From the NCBI GenBank assembly GCA_019649035.1, contig BMAT01013251.1, forward strand, positions 131,211 through 151,849: DNA of 20,639 nt, read 5' to 3'. This DNA is from Elysia marginata. Taxonomy: Eukaryota; Mollusca; Gastropoda; Plakobranchidae. Both the position numbers and the translations under genes were made by a program. The notes under the pieces are model-generated. The model worked only from the letters and a program-made list of their open reading frames with translations, did not search any database and was not told where the DNA came from. The first letter of the stretch is position 1, and each line of letters opens with the position of its first letter. Below, in pieces: positions 12,301 through 19,877 of this stretch.

Positions 12301-13342
12301 AAAAAAAATTGTTCCATTTACACAGACCCAAAATTATACGAACTTTTATACCTCTTGAAGACTTTGAAAGAGGCTGTAAGAACTCCTTCTTCCTTCTCTC
12401 TCCTCTCTATCTCTTCTCACCTCGCCAATCTCCTTCATACTCTTCTCCACGCTAACTCAGACAATTCCTTCTCCATCCACGTCCGCATCCTCCGAGCTTG
12501 CTGTAACTTCACTTCGCCTCCTCCTAGAGTCAAAGCTTAGTTATCATAACAATTATACGCTGAATTAGGAACGGCTCTTAAAGCCGGTGTATAGATACCA
12601 TAACATTAATTTATTGTCAAAATAATAAATAGCAAAGTAAGTCTACTACAAAGACCTCTGCATGCAAATGCTTGTTTTATTTCCATGCACCACAAACACT
12701 ACTATATATATACATGTTTTTTTGTGTTCATTTTTTTCTGATAGCCTTGAGATTTCTTATTGCACTTAGTGTTGTATATACCAAAAGCTATAGTTATTAC
12801 ATTGCATTTTTACAACTGAAACTACGACAACAACAAGCACACCATGACAGCCCCTGAAATGAAAGTTGAGAACCCCAGTCACAATAGATACCATCCCAAC
12901 ATTAGCACAACCAACACCAATATTACAATCACCACCACTTCCACCACCGCTGCTGTTGCTGATGCAACTACTTCCATCACGGCTACTTCTACTCATCCTA
13001 TTCCTCTTCACCGCCCTCCTCTTTTTCCTGCTACTATTTCTGCTGCTGCTACTGCTTGTACTGCTACTTCTATTGTTGTTGCTACTACTACGATTTCAAA
13101 TGCAATTACAATTTCATGAAATATTTTCACAACTACAATTACCACAACTACTACCACCACTACCACTACTACATGTACTACTCCTACCACGATCACTACC
13201 ATCCCGACTGCTACCAATAATACAGACACTACTACAACTATCCTACTATTACTACCACTAGTACTGTTACTACTACCACTCCTACCACTACTATTACTGC
13301 AACCACGATGCCTACTATCACTACTGCTACCAATAATACAGA

Positions 13343-13410
<68 letters not shown>

Positions 13411-15065
13411 TTACTACTACTTCTACTACTACTACTACTACTAAACTACCACTACTACTACATGTATTTAGCTACTCCTGTTATTGATAATAATACTGAC
13501 TGCTAATGCTACAACTAAACCTACTTTATTTCATTCTTTCTTATTCAAAATAATGTACTTTTTAAGGTAGTTTGGGTAACACTACTGCAAATAGTATACT
13601 TACTTGATGTTATTTTTTCATCGCCGGATGGTCTAGAGAAACAAAAAAGAGAAAAAAAAATAAAATATAATATGACATCATAAATATTAGAATGAATAAA
13701 AGGGGTAGCCACTGCCCAATCAAACTATTTAAAGATTTTTAGATATGAAATAAGCAGCGCAGAGAAGCTTTACGTGGACATGCCCGAAACATTTTATCCC
13801 GGCTACGTGGCCTACCGGTAAGACACTCGCTCAAAGATCGGGAGGTGCGTGGTTCGATCCCCGGCCGAGTCAAACCAAAGACTTTAAAATTGGTATTAGC
13901 AGCCGTTCCGCCTAGTGTCTGGCATTATTGATTTGCTGTTAAGTCTGGTCGGCTCGGTGTCAGGATAATGTGACTGGGTGTGGTGAACGCAAGCGCTCCT
14001 TAAGTCACACAGTGACAGCACGCTTTCAGTTGTCCCCAGCGCCGTTTCTGATATAACCTCGAAGTTGACTGGGACGTTAAAAATCAAACAATTAAACCAA
14101 CCGAAACATGTCTCCCTTTAGTATGATTCGAATTTTCGACTTAGCTTCAGCACCCACCGCATTGCCTCTGAGAGAAACATAGCCAATACGCTTCTTTAAA
14201 AAAATGCTTCATGGTGAAGATCTTCGCTTTGGCAATCAAATTATTGAAAGGTTTTAAGGTAGGCCTATAAACCTAGAAAAATAGCGCCCCCCCCCCCATT
14301 CCCCTGCGGTCTTTCGTTATTAAACAATATCACATCTAAGGATCTTCCAATAATGTGTTACCTCCTAGTTGTTTTTTTTCTTGATACAATTTGATACAGC
14401 TACTGGAAAGTCAACACCTTAAAATTTCTTGTTCGTTTTAATGCTGCAATAGATAAAGATAGTTAATGACACTGGTGCTGCTGCTGCTGCTGCTGCTGAT
14501 ATGATACTGATACTAACTATACTCTTGTTGATGTTATTTATTACCTTGATGATACTGATACATGTGCTGGCGATTGTGGCAGTATTTTGTTTTTGTTTTA
14601 TTTTTGTTGTTGATAAAAATGATAACACATCATGGCGATTGTGGTAATATTGTTATGGGTGTAGCGACAGCTTTCCATTAAAAAATATTTACTATAATAA
14701 GGTCACATCATTTGAGAAGTTTCTCCAGCTTCGTAAAATGTCGAAAATTACAAGTGAAACGTCATGATAATAAATCGAATAAAAATCGGCTTAAATATTG
14801 TTATCGGCGCCTTTTAGATGTACAATTTTAGACTTTGGTTTGGAAAATATAGGAATGACAATAAAGCTATCCAAAGTGCAACTTGCGTAGTTTTATGCGG
14901 AGTTTTAAAGATAAAGAGGATAACACAACGGCTCAATTCCTCCTTAAGATAACATAATATAGTCATGGATTAGAGGACTTTCAAGGAGCTAAACGCGCCC
15001 TCTTGGGGGAGTGAAAGGATTGTTGACTTTTTATTTATATGCAAGCACCTGAAGAGTGTGTGGCT

Positions 15066-15130
<65 letters not shown>

Positions 15131-17617
15131 AGAGAGGCAAACAGACAGACAGAGAGAGAGAGACAGAGATAGAGACAGAGAATGACAGAGAGAGAGAGAG
15201 AAGGAAATTGCAGAACGGGTATCCTCAAGTACATACATATGTATTTGCGCAGATACCCAGAGACAATTCAGTTATATGGCGAGTCTGACTGTTTATTAAG
15301 CAAGCCTTAGGATAAATCTCTAAGTTTTGAGTGCTCCTTGAATATCAAGGCAAACAAGGCCCCTAACTATACCTTAAAAGAGGTACCGTGATAAGCTGAC
15401 GTATCTTATATCTTTTGTAAAGAAACAAATAATTCTTTGCAACTTGATAAAGCAGCCTACTTGAAAACACTTGGCACTCGACTTTTCTTTCTGGGTGCTT
15501 TCTGGTAAAAGATAAATTATGAGTTGAGATTTTCTTGATGAAGAATATCTGTAAAAAAAAAAACAACTACCAAACTGTCTATCCTCCTAAGTTATGTATT
15601 ATGCTCTTCCCCTGAAATGCCGATATCGCAAATGTCATGTTCCATTGGTTAAATTCCTTGAGTTGCGCAGGGTTTCAAAGCAGGCAAGGAGAATAATACA
15701 CCAGCTTTAGAAAATCAGCTCCACTTCTCATGCAATTTAAAACAGGTAAAGAAAAATAATAAAGCATTTCAGTATTCCACCGCCGAAGGCAGTCTCAAGA
15801 CTTTACATATTTCCCCCAGCACGCAAATATACACCAAAGCAAAGTCAACTAATATTTCAAAGCATTACAACACGGCTGCCTATCATAATGAGGCGCTCAA
15901 ATACTAACATTCTACAAATGTCACGCACTGCCTATAGCCAGGTACACCTTTAACAGGTGGATAAACTAAGGAAAGTGTGGATAAACTGCTTTCCTAAGGC
16001 AACTACAACATCCGTCGTGGTTGGGAATCGAACCCGGAACTGCCGGATTACGAGTCCGACGCGCTATTGACTGAGCCACGCTGCTCCATGTAGGTAGGGC
16101 CTACACTGTCAATATCTTCTCCTTGGATGCAAGACAACTCAGATGTTAAAAAAATAATGTTCTAAAGAAAAGACCATCCAAAGAAATACAATCATGTATT
16201 CATCTTTAGGTTCCATTTTAGTCCATAAATTATTATCTTTAATAAAATAACAGTTCTCAAAACCTATTTAAAGCCTTTAGATCTGGATTCAAAACCATGC
16301 TGTTGCAAAAGCTTGACATGCGTTCAACTAAGATAGTTTTATCTCATGGTTCGTCTGGCAGGACAAAACAATGAATTTTCTTGATATGTAACTTTTCCAG
16401 TGTGCGGAAATTGGCGTCTGTTAATCGACGTTTTTAATGTTTAAAATTTATTGCAATCAAACGCAAAACCTAACGCTCTAATAATTATGCAGAGTTCAAA
16501 AACATACAAATGATCACGGGAAAAGGATTATTATGGATCAATAAATTTAGTCAACTTTTGACAAAAAGATCGGAGTTCGGAGGAAAACACGTAATCAAAC
16601 TAAAGGTTTGCTCACTTTCCAAGGTCGTAGATATTAGATAGGGTGTCTAAAAATGTAGGTTAGATCCAGGTGTTGACCTAAATCTGTATATTTGTGCAAT
16701 ATTGAGTCTCGAAAGAGCTCCAAATGCGTTTTATTTAGTTGCGTGATATTTTTCCCTATCGTGCTACAGAAAAGTATAAGTCAGAAATATTAAATTTTAT
16801 TCAGGTTGGGAATAAAAGGCACAGAATGAATCATGTCGTATGAATCATTCAAAATGTCTCATATGACCCTAGGGATTTAGCAAGGCTTCCATAGTCTGCC
16901 ACCACCAAAAGTAGTCTCAAGACTTTAGACATTCCCCCCCTCCATCCTCACAGGCGACTACACAGAGCAAAATCCACTTATGACTCAGGACATCACAGTT
17001 CGACTGCCTGTGAGGCGCCCAAATACTAGCATGCCACAGAGTTCAAGCACTGCCCATAGCAAGTAACCCATTTTATAGGTGAGTGGACTGAGGAAAGAGC
17101 GGGTGAGTTGCTTTCTCAAGGCAATTACACTACGAGTCGTGGTTGGGAACCGAACCCACAACCGCCGGATCACACCCCCGACGCGCAAACCACAGAGCCA
17201 CGCTGAAACATTCAAACGCTACATAATTTTATTTGTTTTTAAATCAGTTTAAAAAGGTTAAAGACTTCTTGTTGTTTCAATTATAAAGTTTTAAAACAGG
17301 CTACATGTTATCCTTAAAGAACAAGCACCACACCTGTCCTCCTCGCCCGCTGGTCTGCTATGCGCGCCGGACGTTTGCAGGATGTACGTCACTCGCTTCC
17401 GGTCGTTGTCCAGCCTGGTTTCGTGCTTCTCAAACAGTTCTCCTTTGGAGGGCACGTATTTCCTGGCACTGCGAGAGCACGGCCGGCCTGACCCTCCGAC
17501 ACATGGTGGCCTGGCCTGCTGAGCACCAACGCTTTCACTTCCGGAAGACAGCATAAACGATTCCGTTCCTTTTTCAACGCCAGCCTCGGTTTTTGGCAGA
17601 TTGCTCGGCGTTGCCAT
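3254..17617 (-). CDS. SLC30A2-like: Zinc transporter, SLC30A (ZnT2/3/8-like) CDF family, 8 exons joined
   Basis: Zn/H+ antiporter expected to export cytosolic zinc into vesicles or across the plasma membrane as a homodimer. The CDS joins 17617-17334, 10961-10855, 10281-10135, 8730-8577, 7422-6930, 5695-5590, 4969-4835 and 3399-3254; phases match at all junctions, giving 523 residues. Visible parts: a hydrophilic N-terminus (1-95); HCH motif (96-98); TM1 about 114-134; TM2 with H146xxxD150; TM3 about 184-204; TM4 about 216-236; a His-rich cytosolic loop (238-367); TM5 with H374xxxD378; TM6 about 403-428; and a C-terminal domain ending in C515xxC518. The two HxxxD pairs form the transport zinc site in this family. 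Vertebrate ZnT2/3/8 are about 370-390 residues; the extra length here lies in the N-terminus and the loop. The start ATG has an AACCATGG context and an in-frame TAG four codons upstream. Exact orthology within ZnT2/3/4/8 cannot be settled by eye. Confidence 0.93.
3400..4834 (-). other. SLC30A2-like: ZnT intron 7
   Basis: GT-AG intron of 1435 bases, AT-rich, with no gene or clear mobile element. It holds a 32-base head-to-tail duplication at 4279-4342. The plus-strand open frame at 4266-4493 runs across that duplication and looks like chance. Confidence 0.85.
4279..4342. repeat. Two-copy 32-bp tandem duplication
   Basis: The block at 4279-4310 is followed at once by a near copy at 4311-4342. 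Both contain a pyrimidine run followed by CAGACAAG on the plus strand. The copies differ at only a few bases, so the duplication is probably recent. Confidence 0.85.
4835..4969 (-). CDS. SLC30A2-like: ZnT exon 7: first half of the cytosolic C-terminal domain
   Basis: Encodes residues 432-475. [20 protein letters not shown] is followed by [24 protein letters not shown]. This matches the alpha-beta fold of the CDF C-terminal dimer domain and includes the conserved VWSLT strand and H455. Splice sites are GTTACAG|GCACA and GTGG|GTAGGT (phase 1). A second GT four bases further on (GTAG|GTATAA) would break the phase with exon 8. Confidence 0.93.
4970..5589 (-). other. SLC30A2-like: ZnT intron 6
   Basis: GT-AG intron of 620 bases. 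It contains the CT microsatellite at 5461-5525. The plus-strand open frame at 5144-5359 is low-complexity F/L/I/S-rich and is not supported as a gene. Confidence 0.85.
5461..5525. repeat. (CT)n microsatellite
   Basis: A run of CT dinucleotides with occasional GT and TT interruptions. On the transcript strand it is a purine-only GA tract lying about 65 bases downstream of the exon 6 donor. Confidence 0.95.
5590..5695 (-). CDS. SLC30A2-like: ZnT exon 6: TM6
   Basis: Encodes residues 396-430, beginning [12 protein letters not shown] and forming TM6, then the conserved [12 protein letters not shown] stretch leading into the C-terminal domain. This exon has no ATG-initiated open frame and is identified by translation between its splice sites: acceptor TGACTAG|CCTGA and donor GAAG|GTAAGA (phase 1). 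Confidence 0.93.
5915..6875 (-). pseudogene. Broken, 5'-truncated non-LTR (LINE-like) reverse transcriptase
   Basis: The minus-strand frame at 6381-6875 carries three reverse transcriptase landmarks: [15 protein letters not shown] (motif A, D kept), [19 protein letters not shown] (motif B, with A where G is usual), and [11 protein letters not shown] (motif C, YADD intact). A frameshift near 6380 leads into LGSKEDIER, then a stop, a 22-base duplication and [17 protein letters not shown] further open piece at 6010-6207 has [10 protein letters not shown] and [11 protein letters not shown], typical of the end of such ORFs. No N-terminal or endonuclease part is present, as expected of a 5'-truncated insertion. 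I cannot assign the clade. It cannot encode a working enzyme. Confidence 0.85.
6280..6323. repeat. 22-bp tandem duplication inside the RT pseudogene
   Basis: Copies at 6280-6301 and 6302-6323 (each starting GCTCTGTTCCAA) differ at only a base or so. Since 22 is not a multiple of three, the duplication itself shifts the reading frame of the reverse transcriptase. Confidence 0.9.
6930..7422 (-). CDS. SLC30A2-like: ZnT exon 5: long His-rich loop and TM5 with second HxxxD site
   Basis: Encodes residues 232-395. After LGTTLHQ at the end of TM4 comes a cytosolic loop of about 130 residues with [18 protein letters not shown] repeats at its start and a GHQHHHK cluster near its end. Between them is a Ser-rich and acidic middle part. 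TM5 follows, with [21 protein letters not shown] carrying H374 and D378. The loop in vertebrate ZnT2/3/8 is far shorter. Splice sites are TTTTTAAG|ACTGG and the near-perfect donor CAAG|GTAAGT (phase 0). Confidence 0.95.
7423..8576 (-). other. SLC30A2-like: ZnT intron 4
   Basis: GT-AG intron of 1154 bases, AT-rich and without a coding region. It holds an inverted repeat pair at 7874-7887 and 8050-8063 and a short AAAGT repeat near 8262-8280. Confidence 0.85.
7874..8063. repeat. Inverted repeat with 14-bp perfect arms, possible MITE
   Basis: GCATTTAAAGTTTA (7874-7887) is matched exactly by its reverse complement at 8050-8063, enclosing 162 bases of AT-rich non-coding DNA. A partial third copy of the core lies near 7970-7983. 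Size and arms fit a small non-autonomous DNA element, but no clear target-site duplication flanks it, and AT-rich arms can arise by chance. Confidence 0.4.
8577..8730 (-). CDS. SLC30A2-like: ZnT exon 4: TM3 and TM4
   Basis: Encodes residues 181-230. The junction with exon 3 restores the family motif RxEILGAL (E180 is the split codon). TM3 is about 184-204. The conserved IIDDDFEI loop and TM4 ([14 protein letters not shown]) follow. Splice sites are TTTTGTCAG|AAATT and TTGT|GTAAGC (phase 2). Confidence 0.95.
8812..9066 (-). repeat. Degenerate tandem units, each with a poly-T tract and AG
   Basis: Four related plus-strand blocks of the form GCTTnCTTAGCAACAAAAAAA occur near 8815, 8905, 8970 and 9036, spaced about 63-94 bases. 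On the transcript strand three of them read as T-runs followed by GCTAA or GTTAAG, resembling splice acceptors. The real exon 4 acceptor lies just beyond them. Divergence between units is high. Confidence 0.4.
9780..10055 (-). repeat. SINE relic, copy A of a minus-strand tRNA-derived family
   Basis: The right half (about 9890-10053) aligns by eye with copies at 15776-16087 and 16891-17206. Shared stretches include CCCATTTTACAGGTGGGTGGACTG, GCTTTCCCAAGGCAACT, CGCAACCGCCG, GTCCGACGC and CCACGCTGCTCC in plus orientation. On the minus strand the tRNA-like head begins GGAGCAGCGTGGC; its B box is degraded. The left part is more divergent than in the other two copies. Confidence 0.7.
10135..10281 (-). 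CDS. SLC30A2-like: ZnT exon 3: TM2 with first HxxxD zinc site
   Basis: Encodes residues 132-179 including [10 protein letters not shown], the hallmark TM2 motif of ZnT2/3/8, with metal ligands H146 and D150. It continues through [13 protein letters not shown], another strongly conserved family stretch. Splice sites are TTCCCAG|GAGGC (acceptor) and ATCG|GTGAGG (donor, phase 1). The exon is 147 bases. Confidence 0.95.
10282..10854 (-). other. SLC30A2-like: ZnT intron 2
   Basis: GT-AG intron of 573 bases. It contains a GAT/GAG-rich region at 10393-10480. The His- and Val-rich open frames on the minus strand there are products of this simple repeat. Confidence 0.85.
10393..10480. repeat. Degenerate (GAT/GAG)n simple repeat
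   Basis: Runs of GATGATGATGAGGAGGAGGAGGAGGATGATGG grade into looser GAT-rich sequence. No protein function is implied. Confidence 0.85.
10855..10961 (-). CDS. SLC30A2-like: ZnT exon 2: HCH motif and first transmembrane helix
   Basis: Encodes residues 96-130. It begins with the HCH motif (H96-C97-H98), which in human ZnT8 helps bind a cytosolic zinc at the subunit interface, then a basic KARRK stretch and TM1 with the family pattern IFMTGETVG. The donor is GTAG|GTCAGT (phase 1). The acceptor is taken as CCGACAG|T because only this one fits the phase of the best exon 1 donor; another AG lies seven bases earlier. Confidence 0.88.
12370..12532. repeat. Pyrimidine-rich tract
   Basis: The plus strand is strongly enriched in C and T (TCCTTCTTCCTTCTCTCTCC and similar) without a strict unit. 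A chance open frame spans it at 12355-12540. It is most likely a degenerated CT/CTT repeat. Confidence 0.6.
12890..13470. repeat. Large ACT/ACC trinucleotide repeat region with a near-perfect (ACT)n core
   Basis: About 580 bases are made of ACT, ACC, GCT and related triplets. A nearly uninterrupted ACT core runs from about 13337 to 13441. The frames at 12766-13261 on both strands (L-, T- or V-rich) are translations of the repeat and not genes. Confidence 0.92.
13798..14100 (+). repeat. tRNA-derived SINE, plus-strand family
   Basis: The 5' head has a box-A-like TGGCCTACCGG (13808-13818) and a good box B, GGTTCGATCCC (13851-13861), 33 bases apart, as in a tRNA internal promoter. The head is followed by a body of about 220 bases. 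The end has GGGACGTTAAAAATCAAAC followed by an A-rich tail. The acceptor stem does not pair well, so this is not a functional tRNA gene. It is a different family from the three minus-strand copies. Confidence 0.75.
14287..14297. repeat. 11-base C homopolymer
   Basis: A pure C run, matched in length by the one at 412-422. It is a likely site of length variation or sequencing error. Confidence 0.9.
14475..14499. repeat. (CTG)n microsatellite
   Basis: A short perfect CTG/GCT run inside intron 1; on the transcript strand it reads CAG. No coding role is evident. Confidence 0.9.
15065..15203. repeat. (GA)n microsatellite with GACA interruptions
   Basis: A long GA run, with a GGGGGGG interruption near 15125 and ACAGACAGACAG units in the right half. 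The RE-repeat and SL-repeat open frames on the two strands here are artefacts of the repeat. Confidence 0.95.
15776..16087 (-). repeat. tRNA-derived SINE, copy B of the minus-strand family
   Basis: On the minus strand it starts GGAGCAGCGTGGCTCAGTC (box A region) and has a perfect B box, GGGTTCGATTCCC (16023-16035). The tRNA-like head is followed by a body that reads through to about 15776. The body matches copy C, for example AGTCTCAAGACTTTA and GAGGCGC(C/T)CAAATACTA in plus orientation. Confidence 0.85.
16891..17206 (-). repeat. tRNA-derived SINE, copy C of the minus-strand family
   Basis: Full-length relative of copy B, about 800 bases away. On the minus strand the head reads CAGCGTGGCTCTGTGG with B box GGGTTCGGTTCCC (17145-17157). 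The minus-strand open frame 16985-17215 is simply the SINE translated. It ends about 125 bases downstream (in gene sense) of exon 1. Confidence 0.85.
17334..17617 (-). CDS. SLC30A2-like: ZnT exon 1: start codon and N-terminal extension
   Basis: Encodes residues 1-94 plus two bases of codon 95. It starts at a strong Kozak ATG (AACCATGG) with an in-frame stop upstream, so this is likely the true first coding exon. The segment is hydrophilic and rich in S, G, R, E and K, with no signal peptide or membrane segment. It contains an [15 protein letters not shown] stretch and no domain I recognise. The donor is CAG|GTGTGG. A second possible donor (GTG|GTGCTT) lies five bases downstream. Confidence 0.85.
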
Positions 17618-18720
17618 GGTTTGGGCCTAATTGTTTTTTTTTTTATAAAGATCTCTAAGATAATTTCAGCACTCCGTAAGAATTAGGTCTTTGGTCCATA
17701 AATTTTAGACGTGAAAGGATTTCACAATGTTCTGAAAATTGAAGTCCAAAGTCATACGCGAAATAGACAATGTAAGTCTCTAGTTTTCTAAATGCACAGG
17801 TGAAGTATGAAACACAGTCGTGCCAATAATGCCCTTAGGTAAGGCCTTAAAGTATGAGCTAAACCTGTAAACAATTTAAAACTTACAAAAAAAAAAAGAC
17901 AAACGCAATCCTAATCCTAGGTCTGTTTCCGAAAAAAGAATATACATGTATCGGCTTTTTGAATAATATACGACTTACATTACATAATAATTCTCTACTC
18001 GCTTGTCTCTACAGGCAGTATTAACAGAATTAAGCAAACTCTGAGCTATAAAATGATCTCACAATAAACTTACTGATACCCGCAACAAATATTATTTCGT
18101 ACAAGCCTTAATGACAATAACGAGGAAATGTTCCGCGGTCATTGTAAGAAGAATACAACATCGTAAAGAAAACAAGTTTGTAAAAAGTTGTTTCTGAAAT
18201 TTAATCGTCTTCCGCTTTCGACGCCACCTTAACGTGTACGCTACCCTTTGCCGATGTTTCTACCTTTTAGTGCACTTATGTCTTAATTTTTTATACTTTC
18301 AAAATACAAAATAGCACCAAAGAGCAATTATGCTGCATTTTAACAACTAGTTCCATTTTATGATACTCGGTTGCTATTTATTTTTGTTTCTAATCATCTA
18401 TAAAAACGCTTCGCCTTGACTGCTCTAAATTTCATCGGCCCGCTGGGGAAAACGATGCCCATGGGGGAGATAATCTAGGATGGCTGATTGGCTTACGAGG
18501 CCAGTTAGCCAATCGTCTGTTGCAAAACCTACACTACCAATGGGCGTTATTTTACGCCATAACTTATTGTCGTCCGCGCGTAAGATGTCTATTTCCATGT
18601 TTTGCGATAATCCTATGAAAAACTTAAAAAGGGCGTGCTACAGCTGCAGATAGTTTCAAGGCTAGACTCGATAAACACTGCGCTAGTCATACACGACTGT
18701 TAGACCCAAGCTGCAGCTGT
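17618..18720. promoter_or_regulatory. Likely 5' UTR and promoter region of the zinc transporter
   Basis: This lies directly upstream of the start codon. The near part (17618-18400) is AT-rich and should include the 5' UTR. The far part is less AT-rich and has clustered CCAAT boxes at 18486-18514 and 18537-18541. It also has an inverted repeat GGCGT/ACGCC at 18543-18558 and a plus-strand TTAAAAA at 18624-18630. I see no consensus metal response element (TGCRCNC) upstream of the ATG. The transcription start cannot be placed from sequence alone. Confidence 0.4.
18486..18541. promoter_or_regulatory. CCAAT-box cluster arranged as an inverted repeat
   Basis: GATTGGCT (18486-18493) and AGCCAATC (18507-18514) are perfect reverse complements separated by 13 bases. 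A third CCAAT follows at 18537-18541. Opposed CCAAT boxes are typical NF-Y targets in animal promoters. Confidence 0.45.
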
Positions 18721-19877
18721 CAAGTAAAAGTAAAAAAAAGTCGCTAGCAATCAGTGAATGTGTTCATGCATTTTTCGGAGTTTTAAAGCGTTACAACATT
18801 GCATACATTTTTTAAGTTAACTAGATCTATAATTATGGACATCATTGTATTTGAATGTCTACTACCGTTCAATAAAAGATTTCCCCCCAAAAAATTCCCA
18901 CAATTCCTTTGAAGTAGTCTCTAGACAAATAGTTGTAGAGGAAGGTTCACGTAGACAAACTACAGATTGTCCCATGGACGTTTTATGCTCAGGTCGACTT
19001 GCACGTTTAGGCCTAATACATCTAGACTAGAAGAAAGCCAAAAAGATTAAAATAAACGAACTATATTTAATGCAACCATTCTTCCAAACAAACAGCTTTC
19101 ACGAGTATTGCTTCATTTAGCAAAAAAAAAAAAAAAAACGATCACCGCCAAAAGTTTATACTAAACTAATTAAATCACCAAATAACTTCAAATTTTACGG
19201 TCAGCGCACCTGTCAATGTTTCGGCCCAACTGTGTGGTGTTCACTCCCCTAAACAATAAAAGAAGCAAAATCAGTTTGTATCTTTAGAAGGCAGCTAAAG
19301 TATCACTTTTTTGTAAAAGCATATTGTTAGTTCTCATTGTTAAATTTGTTCTTTTTATTCGAATGTCACTTTAGTTCAATTTCATATGTATAATAGAGTA
19401 TATTGGTGTATTGTATTACATATAATTTTCTCATTTGTACACCGCATAGTGCAAATTTTTGTAACTCCGTATACGTTGTATAAAAATTCAATGTCATTTA
19501 TTTACTTAGGTGCCTTTTTAAAGCGTGCCAAGAAAATCGGCCAGCTGTTACTACCTTGCGTGGAAGAATCTATGCGGGTCCAAGCGAACTCAGAGATAAT
19601 TCCCTAATAAGAAAATGATGCCCCGATTCTTATCTTAGGCTTACCATTCACTACTGCTGTCACTCGTGACGTGTTTGTGTATCGGTGGATTATGGTCACG
19701 TGCCGGACATGTCGAATCTCAGAATACTATAAACACATTTCTATTTGCTTTATTTTTAGGACAGATTTTACACACTAATACCTCGAAAAAATATTGGAAT
19801 ACAAATAGAGAACACGCATCAGTAAATTGTAGTTTTGCCCGCCTCTAAACTTCGTTTCTTGACTTTTGTAGAATATA
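18721..19877. other. Intergenic DNA between the transporter and the mariner element
   Basis: AT-rich, with no coding region I can support. The plus-strand open frames at 18845-19030, 19386-19607 and 19666-19848 have no family resemblance. Short palindromes such as GTCACTCGTGAC (19659-19670) and GGTCACGTGCC (near 19693) are present. Confidence 0.6.

Larger units (their letters stand above)
10962..17333 (-). other. SLC30A2-like: ZnT intron 1 (6.4 kb)
   Basis: GT-AG intron separating the N-terminal extension from the transporter core. It collects most of the repeats in the window: a pyrimidine-rich tract, the ACT microsatellite, a plus-strand SINE, a CTG repeat, the GA microsatellite and two minus-strand SINEs. 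Stretches 10962-12360, 14500-15050, 15210-15770 and 16090-16890 are AT-rich and I see no gene in them. A first intron this long may hold regulatory elements, but none is evident by eye. Confidence 0.8.

Noticed and set aside
12355..12540. Possible extra exon of the transporter in the pyrimidine-rich tract
   Set aside because: Neither strand gives a family-like peptide between plausible splice sites; composition alone explains the open frame.
12766..13261. Overlapping T-, L- and V-rich open frames on both strands
   Set aside because: They are translations of the ACT/ACC repeat region in different frames; long open frames are expected there and no family motif is present.
13798..13870. Functional tRNA gene
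   Set aside because: A and B boxes are present, but the acceptor and anticodon stems do not pair properly, and the sequence continues into a SINE body.
15031..15288. RE-repeat (plus) and SL-repeat (minus) open frames
   Set aside because: They are produced by the GA microsatellite.
16985..17215. 76-residue minus-strand open frame starting [14 protein letters not shown]
   Set aside because: It is the SINE copy C translated; its B-box region lies inside the frame.
17355..17370. Metal response element (TGCGCGC) suggesting MTF-1 control of the transporter
   Set aside because: The only match near the start lies inside coding exon 1, and none was found in the upstream region by eye.
17305..17556. 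Plus-strand open frame of 83 residues opposite exon 1
   Set aside because: It is the antisense shadow of a GC-richer coding exon with a spliced, frame-consistent gene on the other strand.
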